The notes: generated from the letters alone by a model not told the origin. Counted from the first letter of the stretch, positions 34,734-43,984 are shown. The stretch: DNA of 64,000 bases from Microbacterium salitolerans (GCF_019720895.1 NZ_JAHKSH010000001.1:62001-126000), one strand, 5' to 3'. Numbers and translations are program-made.

Positions 34734-35732
34734 TCACTCGCTCCGGCACACGTCGGCCTGCGTGGCGTCGCAGATCTCGCGGATCGCGTCGTAGTCGGAG
34801 TCGTCGGCGGGCTCGAAGGCGAATGCGCCCGTCCCTCCCCAGAGGCACGCGGTGCCGCCCGCGTACTCGTCACCCCAGGGCTCCGGGGCTTCGCGCTGGG
34901 TGTCCTCGGCGCAGAGGCCGGCCTCCATAGCGGAGACGGCGTCGTACGCGAGCACCGCATCTGTGATCTCCGCGCGAAGGTCCTCGTCGAGCCAGTCGCC
35001 GAGGACGAGCGGCGTGCCGGGGATGTCGGGAGAGGTCCAGATGGTCTCGGTGTCGCCGTCGGCGATGATCCCGCGTGCGGGGAGGATCGACGTCACGAAC
35101 GGCGCGGCGACGAACGCGACGTCGCAGTCACCGGCCAGCATCTGCGTCACCGCGACGTCGTGCGACCCGACGAAGATCGGATTCACGTCCTTCTCCGGAT
35201 CGATGCCGGCCTCGATGAGGCCGGCCGCGGGCGCGAGGTAGCCGGTCGACGACGCGGGATCCGTGAAGCACACGTCGGCGCCTGCCACGTCCTCGATTCC
35301 GGCGATCTCGGATCCGGGGGCGACGATGCCGAGCGACTGCACGGCACCCGATCCGGCTTCGGGAGTCAGCTGATCCATCGCGACGGGGGTGACGTCGGCG
35401 ACGTCCTCGGCGAGGTAGTAGGAGAAGGCGCCGTAGACGGCGACATCGACACGCTCGGCGGCCTGTGCCTCGATCACGCCGGCGTTGCTGCTCACAGCTT
35501 CGATCGAGGTGGGGATCCCCGTCGCGTCCTCGATGGCGGCGACGATCGGTTCGAAGGACTTCTGCAGCTCCTCGCTGTTGTCCGTGGGGACGACGGCGAA
35601 CACGAGCTCCGATGGGGCCCCGCCCTCCGTGTCGGCGTCGTCGGCGGGGCGTGCGTTGGGACTCGCGCCGCAGGCGGCGAGGACGAGCCCTGTCGCGGCC
35701 AGTGCGGCGATCGTGATGACGGACCTGCGCAT
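34734..35732 (-). CDS. phnD: PhnD-type substrate-binding lipoprotein
   Basis: 332 residues with a lipobox ending at Cys21 (LVLAAC). PhnD-family features are LVFAVVPTDNSEELQKSFEPIVAAIEDATGIP, VDVAVYGAFSYYLA and VCFTDPASSTGYLAPAAGL with the FVGSHDVAVTQMLAGDCDVAFV segment. This family binds phosphate, phosphite or phosphonates, but also other organic ligands. The operon continues into a P450 and PaaX instead of C-P lyase or phosphonatase genes. Confidence 0.92.
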   Translation of the reverse strand: MRRSVITIAALAATGLVLAACGASPNARPADDADTEGGAPSELVFAVVPTDNSEELQKSFEPIVAAIEDATGIPTSIEAVSSNAGVIEAQAAERVDVAVYGAFSYYLAEDVADVTPVAMDQLTPEAGSGAVQSLGIVAPGSEIAGIEDVAGADVCFTDPASSTGYLAPAAGLIEAGIDPEKDVNPIFVGSHDVAVTQMLAGDCDVAFVAAPFVTSILPARGIIADGDTETIWTSPDIPGTPLVLGDWLDEDLRAEITDAVLAYDAVSAMEAGLCAEDTQREAPEPWGDEYAGGTACLWGGTGAFAFEPADDSDYDAIREICDATQADVCRSE

Positions 35733-36083
35733 GATGATGGCTTCCTGTTCTCGGGCGTCGATGCCGGAGTCGCGCGTTCGGGGGAGCAGTATGGGCAGAC
35801 TCTCCCATTTCTACAGAACGTGAATCTGTGGCCTATTGCTCGACGCTGATGCAATGGCAGATGACGGACGAGGCCCAGTACAGCACCGTCTGCGCCGGGA
35901 GTCAATGACGTTCCTCCCTTGAGTCCGGTTCGCACCCGTGGTTCACTGGCGGCGAATATAGGCAACACATTGGTGTCTGCCCGATCAAAAGAATGTTTTG
36001 TTCACATCCGCGCAGGCGGACGACGATGTTCCCTGTGCGGCACGACACGCGTCCGCGATGACGAGGACGCGGGAGGGACGATC
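35733..36083. other. Divergent promoter region between the phnD-like gene and a secreted hydrolase
   Basis: 351 bases without a gene. The stretch 35950-36005 is visibly AT-richer than its surroundings and holds a small dyad CAAAA-GAATG-TTTTG (35986-36000). That dyad is distinct from the TATCAA operator and may bind a different regulator. GGGAGGG at 36071-36077 is the ribosome site of the hydrolase. No RNA gene or further open frame is convincing. Confidence 0.4.
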
Positions 36084-37445
36084 ATGCCGAGAAGACGCAC
36101 GCACGCGATGGCGGCGGCGACGGGAGCAGCCGTTGCGGCCGCGCTCCTCACAGCAGGCCCGGCCACGGCTGCAGATACCGTGCACGGCACCCTGCCGAGC
36201 GGCGGCACCTACGTGCTGCACGTCCCCGACGCGTGGAACGGCACCGCGCTCGTGTGGAGTCCCGGCTATGGCGGGGGCGGAGGCACTCCCGTCGGCGGCC
36301 CGACCGACTCGCTCGTCGAATGGCTCGTCGACGAGGGGTACGTGGTCGCCGGCACGAGCAGCGCGAGCGGAGGGTGGGCCGTCGAGGCGCTGCTCGCCGA
36401 TCAGCCGGCTGTCGTCGATGCGATCGAGGTCGAGGTGGGCGAGCCCGACGATGTCGTCGCGTGGGGCGCGTCGATGGGCGGGCAGGTATCTGCGGCGCTC
36501 ATGGAGGCCCGCCCCGACGTGTTCGACGCGGCCCTGCCGCTCTGCGGATCCGTCGCCGGTGCGATCCCCATGCTCAACGGATCCCTCGATGGCACGTTCG
36601 CCCTGCGGATGCTGCTCGCGCCGGACGATGATCGCCTCGAGCTCGTCGACGTGCGGGACGAGATGAGCCGCCAGGCCGCGTTCCGCGAGGTCGTCGACGA
36701 GGCGCAGGCGACGCCGGAAGGACGGGCGCGCATCGCCTTGGCCGCGAGCCTCGCGCAGGTTCCCACCTGGACTCAGCCCGGGACGCCGGAGCCAGGCGGG
36801 CGGGACTGGGACGCGCAGCAGGAGCAGCTCTACGACGCCTTCATGTGGGGCGTCGTCTCGCCGCGGCAGCCTCTCGAGGAGCGCGCCGGCGGCGTGTTCT
36901 CGTGGAACACCGGTGTCGACTATGCGGCGGGTCTGGCGGGGTCGCCGAACGCGCGGCTCGTGCGCGCGCTCTATGCGGAGGCCGGCCTCGACCTGAGGGC
37001 GGACCTCGCGGCGATCGACGGCGGTGACCGCATCTCGGCGGACGCGGACGCGGTCGCCTACATGCAGCGCAACGCGACGCCGACGGGCGATATCGCCGGC
37101 CCGGTGCTCACCCTCCACGAGACCGGTGACACCGCGCCGACGGTCACGCAGGCGCGCACCTACGCCGATCGCGTGCGCGCGAACGGCGACGCCGCGCTCC
37201 TGCGGCAGGCGTTCGTCGATCGACCCGGCCACTGCGACTTCGCAGATGCGGAGGTCGCGGCCGTCCTGTCGGCGCTCCAGACGCGGCTCGACACCGGCCG
37301 GTGGGCGAACTTCGCGACCCCGCGCGCACTCGATGCCGCCGCCGACGAGATCGCCGCGTCGAGCGGTCTCGCGCGCAGAGACGAGGGATTCGCGCAGATC
37401 GTTCCGGACCGCATGCTGCGCCCTGAGCGGGAGGAGATCCGATGA
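36084..37445 (+). CDS. Secreted alpha/beta hydrolase, paralogue 1
   Basis: 453 residues from the ATG at 36084. A Sec signal peptide ends near residue 31 (AGPATAADT). The pattern of this paralogous group is GTLPSGGTYVLHVPDAWNGT at the N-terminus, the nucleophile elbow WGASMGGQ, a middle lid domain containing VFSWNTGVDYAAGL, and a catalytic His in RPGHCDFADAEVAAVL. Three such genes lie in this island. They would act outside the cell on an ester or amide polymer or conjugate. The substrate is unknown. It overlaps paralogue 2 by four bases. Confidence 0.85.
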   Translation: MPRRRTHAMAAATGAAVAAALLTAGPATAADTVHGTLPSGGTYVLHVPDAWNGTALVWSPGYGGGGGTPVGGPTDSLVEWLVDEGYVVAGTSSASGGWAVEALLADQPAVVDAIEVEVGEPDDVVAWGASMGGQVSAALMEARPDVFDAALPLCGSVAGAIPMLNGSLDGTFALRMLLAPDDDRLELVDVRDEMSRQAAFREVVDEAQATPEGRARIALAASLAQVPTWTQPGTPEPGGRDWDAQQEQLYDAFMWGVVSPRQPLEERAGGVFSWNTGVDYAAGLAGSPNARLVRALYAEAGLDLRADLAAIDGGDRISADADAVAYMQRNATPTGDIAGPVLTLHETGDTAPTVTQARTYADRVRANGDAALLRQAFVDRPGHCDFADAEVAAVLSALQTRLDTGRWANFATPRALDAAADEIAASSGLARRDEGFAQIVPDRMLRPEREEIR

Positions 37446-38791
37446 CGCGGGCGCGCAGGACCATCGCAGGAGTCTGCGCGGCGTTCGCCGTCGCCGCGCC
37501 GGTCGTGGTCGCCGCTCCGGCGGGCGCCGCCGATGAGATGACGGCCGATGGCACCCTGCTCGGCGGGGCGACCTACGCACTCCACAAGCCCAGCGACTGG
37601 AACGGCGACCTCGTCGTCCTGCCCGGGCGTCCGGACCTCGACACCCCGTCGGTCGACTGGCTGACGGATGCGGGCTACGGCGTGATCGGCTACGACCTCA
37701 GCGACGACTGGGATCTCCTGCAGGATCGCGACAACGCAAGTGCCGCGTACCGCGCATTCGGTGAAGCGGCCGGGGTCGCGCCCGACAGCGCCGTCGTCGC
37801 GGGCCGATCGCAGGGCGGCCTGACGACGCGCATCATCGTCGACGCGCAGCCTGACTGGCTCGACGGCGCGCTTCCGATGTGCGGTGGCGGTGCGGGCAAC
37901 ATCAGCACGTGGAACTACAAGCTCGACACCGCGTTCGCACTGCGCGAGCTCGTGGATCCGAGTTCGACGATGCAGATCGTCGGCATCCACGACGCGGGCG
38001 CTGAACTGGCCGCGATGACCGATCTCGTCGACATGACGGGATCATCGACGGAGGGGCGCGCTCGGGCGGCCCTCGCCGCCGCGCTCGCCAAGATCCCCGC
38101 CGTCGATCCGGCGTCGGGGGAGCCGCTCGCCGATCTGGACGCGCGCATCGACCGATACCTCGAGCACCTCCCGTTCGCCATGGGCTCCCACGTGCGCGTC
38201 GGCTACGAGCGCACCGTCGGCGGCGTCTTCTCGTGGAACGACGACGTCGACTACGCGGACGAGCTGCGCGCCTCGGGGCGGTGGAGCGAGGTCGCCGGGG
38301 CGTACCGGGCGGCGGGGCTCGACCTGCGCGACGATCTCGAGACCCTCGCGCGGGCGGAGCGGATCTCGGCGGACCCCGAGGCGGTCGGCTTCGTCGAGCG
38401 CACCTCGACGTTCACGGGGGAGCTCGACGTCCCGGTCCTGTCGCTGCACACGACGGGCGACGGCGCCGGATCCACGCAGGACGACGACGCGTACGCCGAG
38501 ACGGTTCGCGCGGCGGGGGACAGGGCGATGCTGCGCCAGCTGACCGTCTCCGCTGACGGGCACTGCACCTTCACGGCGGCCGAGGAAGCGGTCGCTGTGA
38601 GCGCCCTGTTCGAACGCATCCGCAGCGGCCGCTGGTCGTCGATGGCGCCGGCGAGGCTCGAGGTTCGTGCCGACGAGCTGCGTCAGGCGGCGTCGGCGGA
38701 ACTCGGCGATGTGCGCTTCCTCCAGCGCGCCCCGCACGGAGCGCCCGCACGGATGTGGGACATCCGCGACTGGGGGACCTACACGGGCTGA
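37442..38791 (+). CDS. Secreted alpha/beta hydrolase, paralogue 2
   Basis: 449 residues with a signal peptide ending near residue 30 (APAGAADE). Same architecture as paralogue 1: GTLLGGATYALHKPSDWNGD, nucleophile elbow AGRSQGGL, lid segment VFSWNDDVDYADEL and a catalytic His in ADGHCTFTAAEEAVAV. The elbow differs from the GxSMGG of the other two copies, so specificity may differ. It is translationally coupled to paralogue 1 and followed by a hairpin terminator. Confidence 0.85.
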   Translation: MTRARRTIAGVCAAFAVAAPVVVAAPAGAADEMTADGTLLGGATYALHKPSDWNGDLVVLPGRPDLDTPSVDWLTDAGYGVIGYDLSDDWDLLQDRDNASAAYRAFGEAAGVAPDSAVVAGRSQGGLTTRIIVDAQPDWLDGALPMCGGGAGNISTWNYKLDTAFALRELVDPSSTMQIVGIHDAGAELAAMTDLVDMTGSSTEGRARAALAAALAKIPAVDPASGEPLADLDARIDRYLEHLPFAMGSHVRVGYERTVGGVFSWNDDVDYADELRASGRWSEVAGAYRAAGLDLRDDLETLARAERISADPEAVGFVERTSTFTGELDVPVLSLHTTGDGAGSTQDDDAYAETVRAAGDRAMLRQLTVSADGHCTFTAAEEAVAVSALFERIRSGRWSSMAPARLEVRADELRQAASAELGDVRFLQRAPHGAPARMWDIRDWGTYTG

Positions 38792-38811
38792 TCCTCCCCG
38801 AGAACGCAGCG

Positions 38812-38850
38812 GAAGCGGCGGACGGATCCTCGGGTTCCGTCCGCCGCTTC
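38812..38850 (+). terminator. Hairpin after hydrolase paralogue 2
   Basis: A perfect 15-base stem (38812-38826 with 38836-38850, starting GAAGCGGCGGACGGA) with a nine-base loop, 21 bases after the stop codon. Confidence 0.85.
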
Positions 38851-38893
38851 GACATCCGTCTGCGCCCCGGCGGATGCGCCCGAACGCTTCTTG

Positions 38894-38914
38894 AATATCA
38901 ATCCATATGATACT
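38894..38914 (+). promoter_or_regulatory. TATCAA-N5-TTGATA operator 3 (amino-acid-type ABC / CapA / CoA operon)
   Basis: TATCAA 38896-38901, spacer TCCAT, ATGATA 38907-38912, with AA and CT flanks. One mismatch to the dyad. GATACT (38909-38914) can be the -10. It lies 53 bases upstream of the binding-protein start and would control the eight-gene run to 46235. Confidence 0.7.
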
Positions 38915-38966
38915 TTCTCGATGCGCAACGACCCGCGCCTCATTCACGAAGATGTGGAGACGTCCG

Positions 38967-39878
38967 ATGAAGCTCACCCGAATCGCGACCCCCGCCGCTC
39001 TTGCGGTCGCGGCCCTCACTCTCGCGTCCTGCTCCCCGTCCGGCGGCGACGAGGCGGCTGACGACGCGACAGGCGGCGCCTCGGCCGACGCGCCGCTCTA
39101 CGAACAGCTGCCCGACGAGATCAAAGACGCTGGTCAGATCACGATGGCCGGCGACACCCATCCGCCCTATCGCACGATCGAGGAGGACGGATCCTTCACG
39201 GGAATCGACCCCGATCTGCAGGCCGCGCTGTCCGAGGAGCTGGGCGTTCCGTTCGTGTTCGAGACGGCCTCCGGGCTCGACGCGATGCTCACCGGCATGC
39301 TCTCCGGCCGCTATGACGCGTTCAACGGTCCCGTGCGAGCGACGCCCGAGCGCCAGGAGCAGTTCGATGCGATCGTCTGGATGACGACGCGCACGTCGTA
39401 CGTCTACCTCGCCGAGCGGGCCGACGAGCTCTCGGATCCCGAGGCCCTCTGCGATTCCCGGGTCGCCGGTGTGACGGGATCCGTCTCCGAGTCGCAGCTC
39501 GAGCACTATGCGGAGTGGTGTGACAGCAACGGTCTCGGAGCGCCGGAGTTCATCGGCCTCGCCGACTCGAACGCGACCTTCCTCGCGGTGAACTCCGATC
39601 GCGCCGACTACGCCGCGACGACGCAGGGCGGCGCCATCGACCTGCAGGCGGCGGACCCCGACACGTACGAGTACGTCGTGCAGACCGATGAGCAGGGGGC
39701 CGGTGTCGACCAGCTCGCGATGTTCCTCCCCAAGGACATGGGGCTCGCCGAGCCGATGCTCGCGGCCTTCGAGAACATCTTCGACAACGGCGAGTACGAC
39801 CGGATCATGGAGGAGTGGGGCATCTCCGACGTCGCCGTCGACGCGCCCGTGCTGAACCCGACGACGGAGGCCGAGTGA
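38967..39878 (+). CDS. Extracellular solute-binding lipoprotein, family 3 (polar amino-acid type)
   Basis: 303 residues from the ATG at 38967. The lipobox ends at Cys22 (LTLASC). Family 3 features are TMAGDTHPPYRTIEEDGSFTGIDPDLQAALSEELGV, MLTGMLSGRYDAFNGPVRATPERQEQFD, and AMFLPKDMGLAEPMLAAFENIFDNGEYDRIMEEWG. It delivers an amino acid or small organic acid to the following permease. It begins the operon that continues through the CapA-like protein, the CoA-transferase and the dehydratase-like pair. Confidence 0.92.
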   Translation: MKLTRIATPAALAVAALTLASCSPSGGDEAADDATGGASADAPLYEQLPDEIKDAGQITMAGDTHPPYRTIEEDGSFTGIDPDLQAALSEELGVPFVFETASGLDAMLTGMLSGRYDAFNGPVRATPERQEQFDAIVWMTTRTSYVYLAERADELSDPEALCDSRVAGVTGSVSESQLEHYAEWCDSNGLGAPEFIGLADSNATFLAVNSDRADYAATTQGGAIDLQAADPDTYEYVVQTDEQGAGVDQLAMFLPKDMGLAEPMLAAFENIFDNGEYDRIMEEWGISDVAVDAPVLNPTTEAE

Positions 39879-40792
39879 CGGTCATGGCACCCGCGACGAT
39901 CCACACGAACCCGGCTGCCGAGGCGGTCGACGTCGCGACGGCGCGACCACGGGTCCGGCCTGGCCGGATCATCGGCGGCGCACTCATCCTTCTCGTTGCG
40001 GCGAGCATCGTCTGGTTCCTCGTCAGCAACGAGCGGTTCGAGTGGGACGTCGTGGGCTCCTACCTCTTCAGCCCGAGCGTGCTCATGGGCCTGGGCATGA
40101 GCCTCGCGCTCACCGCGATCGGGATGGTGCTCGGGTCGATCCTGGGCACGTTCCTCGCAGCGGGTCAGCTGAGCGACTTCCTCCCCCTCAAGCTCGCCTG
40201 CATCGCGTTCGTCGGCTTCTTCCGCGGCGTCCCGCCTCTCGTGCAGCTCATCTTCTGGTACAACCTCGCCTACCTGGTTCCCCGGATCGAGGCCGGCGTG
40301 CCGTTCGGACCGGAGCTGTTCAGCTGGTCGACGAACGACATCATCACGCCGCTGACGGCCGCCATCATCGGCCTCTCGCTGCACGAGGCGGCGTATATGG
40401 CGGAGATCATCCGCGGGGGGATCCTGTCGGTCGACCAGGGGCAGCGCGACGGCGCCGCGGCCATGGGATTCAGTCGCTGGCACACCTTCACCCGCGTCAT
40501 CCTCCCGCAGGCGATGCGCGTCATCCTGCCGCCGACCGGGTCTCAGGTCATCGCGCTGCTCAAGGGCACATCGCTCGTGTCGGTGATCGCGATGGGCGAC
40601 CTGCTGCACGCCGTGCAGGTGATCTACAACCGCACCTACGAGGTCGTGCCGATGCTGGTCGTTGCGGTCATCTGGTACCTCGTCGTCGTCACCGTGCTGA
40701 CGATCGTGCAGCGCCGCGTCGAGGACCACTTCGGCCGCGGATCCGCCAGGACGCCCGTCGCCCGCACGCGCCCGAAGGAGATCGCAGAGTGA
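39875..40792 (+). CDS. Amino-acid-type ABC transporter permease (HisM/GlnP-like)
   Basis: 305 residues from a GTG overlapping the upstream stop; an ATG at 39884 is the alternative. A 50-residue N-terminal region with one helix precedes the typical permease domain (VLMGLGMSLALTAIGMVLGSILGTFLA; FFRGVPPLVQLIFWYN; EAA loop DGAAAMGFSRWHTFTRVILPQAMR). A single permease gene suggests a homodimeric channel. Confidence 0.92.
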   Translation: MTVMAPATIHTNPAAEAVDVATARPRVRPGRIIGGALILLVAASIVWFLVSNERFEWDVVGSYLFSPSVLMGLGMSLALTAIGMVLGSILGTFLAAGQLSDFLPLKLACIAFVGFFRGVPPLVQLIFWYNLAYLVPRIEAGVPFGPELFSWSTNDIITPLTAAIIGLSLHEAAYMAEIIRGGILSVDQGQRDGAAAMGFSRWHTFTRVILPQAMRVILPPTGSQVIALLKGTSLVSVIAMGDLLHAVQVIYNRTYEVVPMLVVAVIWYLVVVTVLTIVQRRVEDHFGRGSARTPVARTRPKEIAE

Positions 40793-41622
40793 ACATCGCA
40801 GAGGAGTCAGGGCTCATCGTCCAGCCCCAGCGTGCCGAGGAGCAGCCCGTCGTCGAGGTGACGGGCGTGCGCAAGCGCTTCGGCGACGACGACGCGCTCG
40901 ACGGCGCCACCATGAGCGTCTACGAGGGCGAGGTGGTCGCGATCCTCGGCCCCTCCGGGTCGGGCAAGTCGACGCTCGTGCGCTGCATCGACCAGCTCGA
41001 GACGATCGACGGCGGATCCATGCGACTCGACGGCGAGCTGCTCGGATTCGAGGAGATCGGCGGGCACCTGCGCCCCATGACGGACGCGGGGCGGCAGCGG
41101 CAGCGGCGACGCATGAGCATGGTGTTCCAGCAGTTCAACCTGTTCCCGCACTGGACGGTGCTGCGCAACGTGACCGAGGCCCCGATCCATGTGCACGGCG
41201 TCCCGCCCGCCGAGGCGAGGGCGCACGCGCTCGACCTGCTGGGCCGCGTGGGACTCGCCGAGAAGGCCGATGCGTATCCGAAGCAGCTCTCGGGCGGCCA
41301 GCAGCAGCGCGTCGCGATCGTGCGCTCGGTCGCGGTGGATCCGCGGATCCTCCTGTTCGACGAGCCGACGAGCGCGCTCGATCCCGAGCTCGTCGACGAG
41401 GTGCTGCAGACGATGAAGCAGCTCGCCCAGACGGGACGGACGATGATCGTCGTCACGCACGAGCTCGACTTCGCGCGCCACGTGGCAGATCGCTGCGTCT
41501 TCATGTCCGACGGCCGGATCATCGAGGACCGTCCCGCCGACGCGTTCTTCGCGGATCCGCAGTCGGAGCGCCTGCGCACCTTCCTCGCGCGTTCGGGGCG
41601 CGCCGACGCCGAGGCCTCCTGA
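40789..41622 (+). CDS. Amino-acid-type ABC transporter ATP-binding protein (GlnQ-like)
   Basis: 277 residues from a GTG overlapping the permease stop. Walker A is GPSGSGKST, Q-loop MVFQQFNLFPHWTVL (the FNLFPH sequence is diagnostic for polar amino-acid importers), signature LSGGQQQR, Walker B ILLFDEPTSALDP and H-loop VTHELDFARHVADR. Its stop codon overlaps the CapA-like start. Confidence 0.94.
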   Translation: MNIAEESGLIVQPQRAEEQPVVEVTGVRKRFGDDDALDGATMSVYEGEVVAILGPSGSGKSTLVRCIDQLETIDGGSMRLDGELLGFEEIGGHLRPMTDAGRQRQRRRMSMVFQQFNLFPHWTVLRNVTEAPIHVHGVPPAEARAHALDLLGRVGLAEKADAYPKQLSGGQQQRVAIVRSVAVDPRILLFDEPTSALDPELVDEVLQTMKQLAQTGRTMIVVTHELDFARHVADRCVFMSDGRIIEDRPADAFFADPQSERLRTFLARSGRADAEAS

Positions 41623-42752
41623 TGGTCGTCGTCCACGCGACCGGCGACCTCGTTCTCGAGCGCGACGACTCGCGTCCGCTGTTCGAGTTCGCCGCGCCCG
41701 CGCTCGCCGCGGCCGACGTCGTGATCGGCCACCTCGAGGTGCCGCACACGGAACGCGGCGTGCAGATGACGGCGGACGTGCCTGCCATCCCTGCGCCTCC
41801 GACGGCGCTCGACGGCGTCGCGGAGGCGGGCTTCGACATCGCGACGCTCGCGGGCAACCACGTCTTCGACCTCGGCCCGGACGGCATCGCCGACACCCGT
41901 CGGCACTGCGCGGAGCGGGGAATCCTCACGACGGGGGCCGGCGGCGATGCCGACGAGGCATGGGCTCCTGCGGTGATCGAGCGGGCGGGCCGCAGGGTCG
42001 CCGTCATCAGCGTCAACTGCGTCGGCCCGCGCGAGACGCGCGCCGGATCGGCCAAGCCCGGCTGCGCGAGCGTCGATGTCGTCACGCACTACGAGACCCG
42101 CGGCGCGAACCCCGGCGGTCCGCCTCGCGTGTTCACGTTCGCAGATCCGGGCGATCTGCGGATCCTGTCGGACGCGATCGCCGCGGCCGCGCGCGACGCC
42201 GACGTCGTCGTCGCGCTGCACAAGGGCCTCGTCCATCAGCCGGTCGACATCGCCGCCTACGAGCACGAGATCTCCCGGGCGGCGATCGACGCCGGAGCCG
42301 CCGCCGTCATCGGCCACCACGCGCACATCATGAAGGGCGTCGATGTCTACCGCGGGCGTCCGATCTTCCACGGCCTCGGCAACTTCGCGACCGTCACGCG
42401 CGCACTCGGCGGATCCGCCGACGACAGCCCCGAGCGACGTGCGTGGGCGCGCGAGCGCGTGCGCCTGTTCGGGTTCGCCCCGGATCCGAGCACCCCCGAC
42501 TACCCCTTCCACCCCGACAGCCGGAACACGGCCATCGCGGCAGTCGAGATCACCGATGAGGGCGTCGACGCCGCCCTGATCCCGTGTCGCATCGACGCGC
42601 GGTCCCGCCCCGTGCCGCTCTCGCGTTCCGACGGCGGCGAGGACGTCGCCGACTACATCCGCACCATCACCCGCGACGCCGGACTCGGCACCGAGTTCGC
42701 GTGGCGTGGTGACCACCTCCGCATCACAGGATCGAAGGAGACGACCCGATGA
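41622..42752 (+). CDS. Cytosolic CapA-like metallophosphatase-fold protein, copy 2
   Basis: 376 residues, starting inside the ATPase stop (TGATG). Same motifs as copy 1: HATGDLVLE, VIGHLEVPHTE, LAGNHVFDLG, NCVGPRET, VVVALHKGLVH and VIGHHAHIMKGVDVYRGRPIFHGLGNF. There is no signal peptide or anchor. It is translationally coupled to the importer before it and to the CoA-transferase after it, so it likely acts on the imported compound before CoA activation. A phosphatase, peptidase or amidase role is possible. Confidence 0.88.
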   Translation: MVVVHATGDLVLERDDSRPLFEFAAPALAAADVVIGHLEVPHTERGVQMTADVPAIPAPPTALDGVAEAGFDIATLAGNHVFDLGPDGIADTRRHCAERGILTTGAGGDADEAWAPAVIERAGRRVAVISVNCVGPRETRAGSAKPGCASVDVVTHYETRGANPGGPPRVFTFADPGDLRILSDAIAAAARDADVVVALHKGLVHQPVDIAAYEHEISRAAIDAGAAAVIGHHAHIMKGVDVYRGRPIFHGLGNFATVTRALGGSADDSPERRAWARERVRLFGFAPDPSTPDYPFHPDSRNTAIAAVEITDEGVDAALIPCRIDARSRPVPLSRSDGGEDVADYIRTITRDAGLGTEFAWRGDHLRITGSKETTR

Positions 42753-43984
42753 CGACGAAGCCCCTGGAAGGAAAGACGGTCATCGACCTCACGACCGCTC
42801 TCGCAGGCCCCTACGCGACGCTGCTGCTCGCGGGGCTCGGGGCGCGTGTCATCAAGGTCGAGAACCCGACGCGGGGCGGCGACTCGTCGCGCAACAACTC
42901 GCCGTACGTCACGTCCGACGGCCTGAGTCTGCGCCGCACCTCGGACGACGACATGTCCGTGTCGATGATGCTGCGCGGCCGCGGCAAGCAGTCGATCACC
43001 CTCAACCTCAAGCACCCCGACAGCCGCGCGGTGCTGTTCGACCTCGTCAAGGACGCCGACATCCTCGTCGAGAACTACAGCTCCGGCGTCACGAAGCGGC
43101 TCGGCATCGACTACGAGGCGGTGCGGCCGCTGAACGAGAAGCTCATCTACACGTCGATCAGCGGGTTCGGCGCGACGGGCGATCACGGCGATCGCAAGGC
43201 GATGGACACGATCATCCAGGCCCTCAGCGGCGTCATGACGACGGCGGGGGAGCCAGGGGATCCGCCCGTGCGCTTCGGGCTCCCCGTCGGCGACCTCGTC
43301 GCCCCCCTGTTCGGAGTGATCGGAACGCTCGCGGCGAGCCTGCAGGCCGAGCGGACGGGTACCGGCCAGCACGTCGACGTGTCGATGCTGGGCGCGCTCA
43401 CGTCGCTCGTGGCCTGCGAGCCGTTCGATGCGCTCGAGTCGGTCGGCTTCCCGCTGCGCACCGGCGCCTACGTTCCGCGCCTCGCCCCCTTCGGCACGTT
43501 CCGCGCGGTCGACGGCTGGTTCGCGATCTGCGCGCCGACCGATCAGTTCTCGGCGGGTGTCCTGCGTGCGCTGGGGCGCGAGGATCTGCTTGGGTCTGAC
43601 GAATTCGGGTCGCGCGACGCGCGCGTCGCGAACGCCGACCGCCTGCACGGGCTGATCGCGGGATGGGCGGCGGAGCACACGCTGGGGGAGGTGCTCGCGG
43701 CCCTCGACGCGAACGGCGCGCCGGCGGCCCCCGTGCGCACGACGGCGGAGGCCGTGCGCGACAAGCAGGTCACCGATCGGCGCGAGGTCGTTCCGCTCGT
43801 GCATCCCAAGTTCGGCCACTTCGACGGTCTGTACGGCTCCGGCGTCCCCGTGGTCTTCTCGGGGACCGAGGCCGACCTGTCGGCGCCCGCCCCCAAGCTC
43901 GGCGAGCACACGGACGACATTCTGCGCGGCCTGGGCTACGACGATGCGCGCATCGCCGCGCTGCGCGAGGATCGGGTGCTGTGA
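42749..43984 (+). CDS. Class III (CaiB/BaiF family) CoA-transferase
   Basis: 411 residues, overlapping the previous stop. The family start GKTVIDLTTALAGPYATLLLAGLGARVIKVENPT, the VENYSSGVTKRLGIDYEAV segment, the catalytic aspartate Asp153 (RKAMDTIIQALSG) and the ISGFGATG loop are present. It would move CoA between acyl groups with an aspartyl-CoA intermediate. Immediately downstream lie two dehydratase-family genes, the same order as CoA-transferase plus dehydratase in FldABC or HgdAB-type 2-hydroxyacid pathways. Acceptor and donor are unknown. Confidence 0.93.
   Translation: MTTKPLEGKTVIDLTTALAGPYATLLLAGLGARVIKVENPTRGGDSSRNNSPYVTSDGLSLRRTSDDDMSVSMMLRGRGKQSITLNLKHPDSRAVLFDLVKDADILVENYSSGVTKRLGIDYEAVRPLNEKLIYTSISGFGATGDHGDRKAMDTIIQALSGVMTTAGEPGDPPVRFGLPVGDLVAPLFGVIGTLAASLQAERTGTGQHVDVSMLGALTSLVACEPFDALESVGFPLRTGAYVPRLAPFGTFRAVDGWFAICAPTDQFSAGVLRALGREDLLGSDEFGSRDARVANADRLHGLIAGWAAEHTLGEVLAALDANGAPAAPVRTTAEAVRDKQVTDRREVVPLVHPKFGHFDGLYGSGVPVVFSGTEADLSAPAPKLGEHTDDILRGLGYDDARIAALREDRVL

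Noticed and set aside
32298-35732. Phosphonate utilisation locus
   Set aside because: Only the importer is of the Phn type; no C-P lyase, phosphonatase or phosphite dehydrogenase gene accompanies it.
35986-36000. Fifth copy of the TATCAA operator
   Set aside because: The dyad here is CAAAA-N5-TTTTG; it lacks the TATCAA/TTGATA arms, so I do not count it in the regulon.
28910-42752. Capsule (poly-gamma-glutamate) biosynthesis from the CapA annotation
   Set aside because: Neither copy has a signal peptide or anchor, and no capB, capC or capE-like gene is present.
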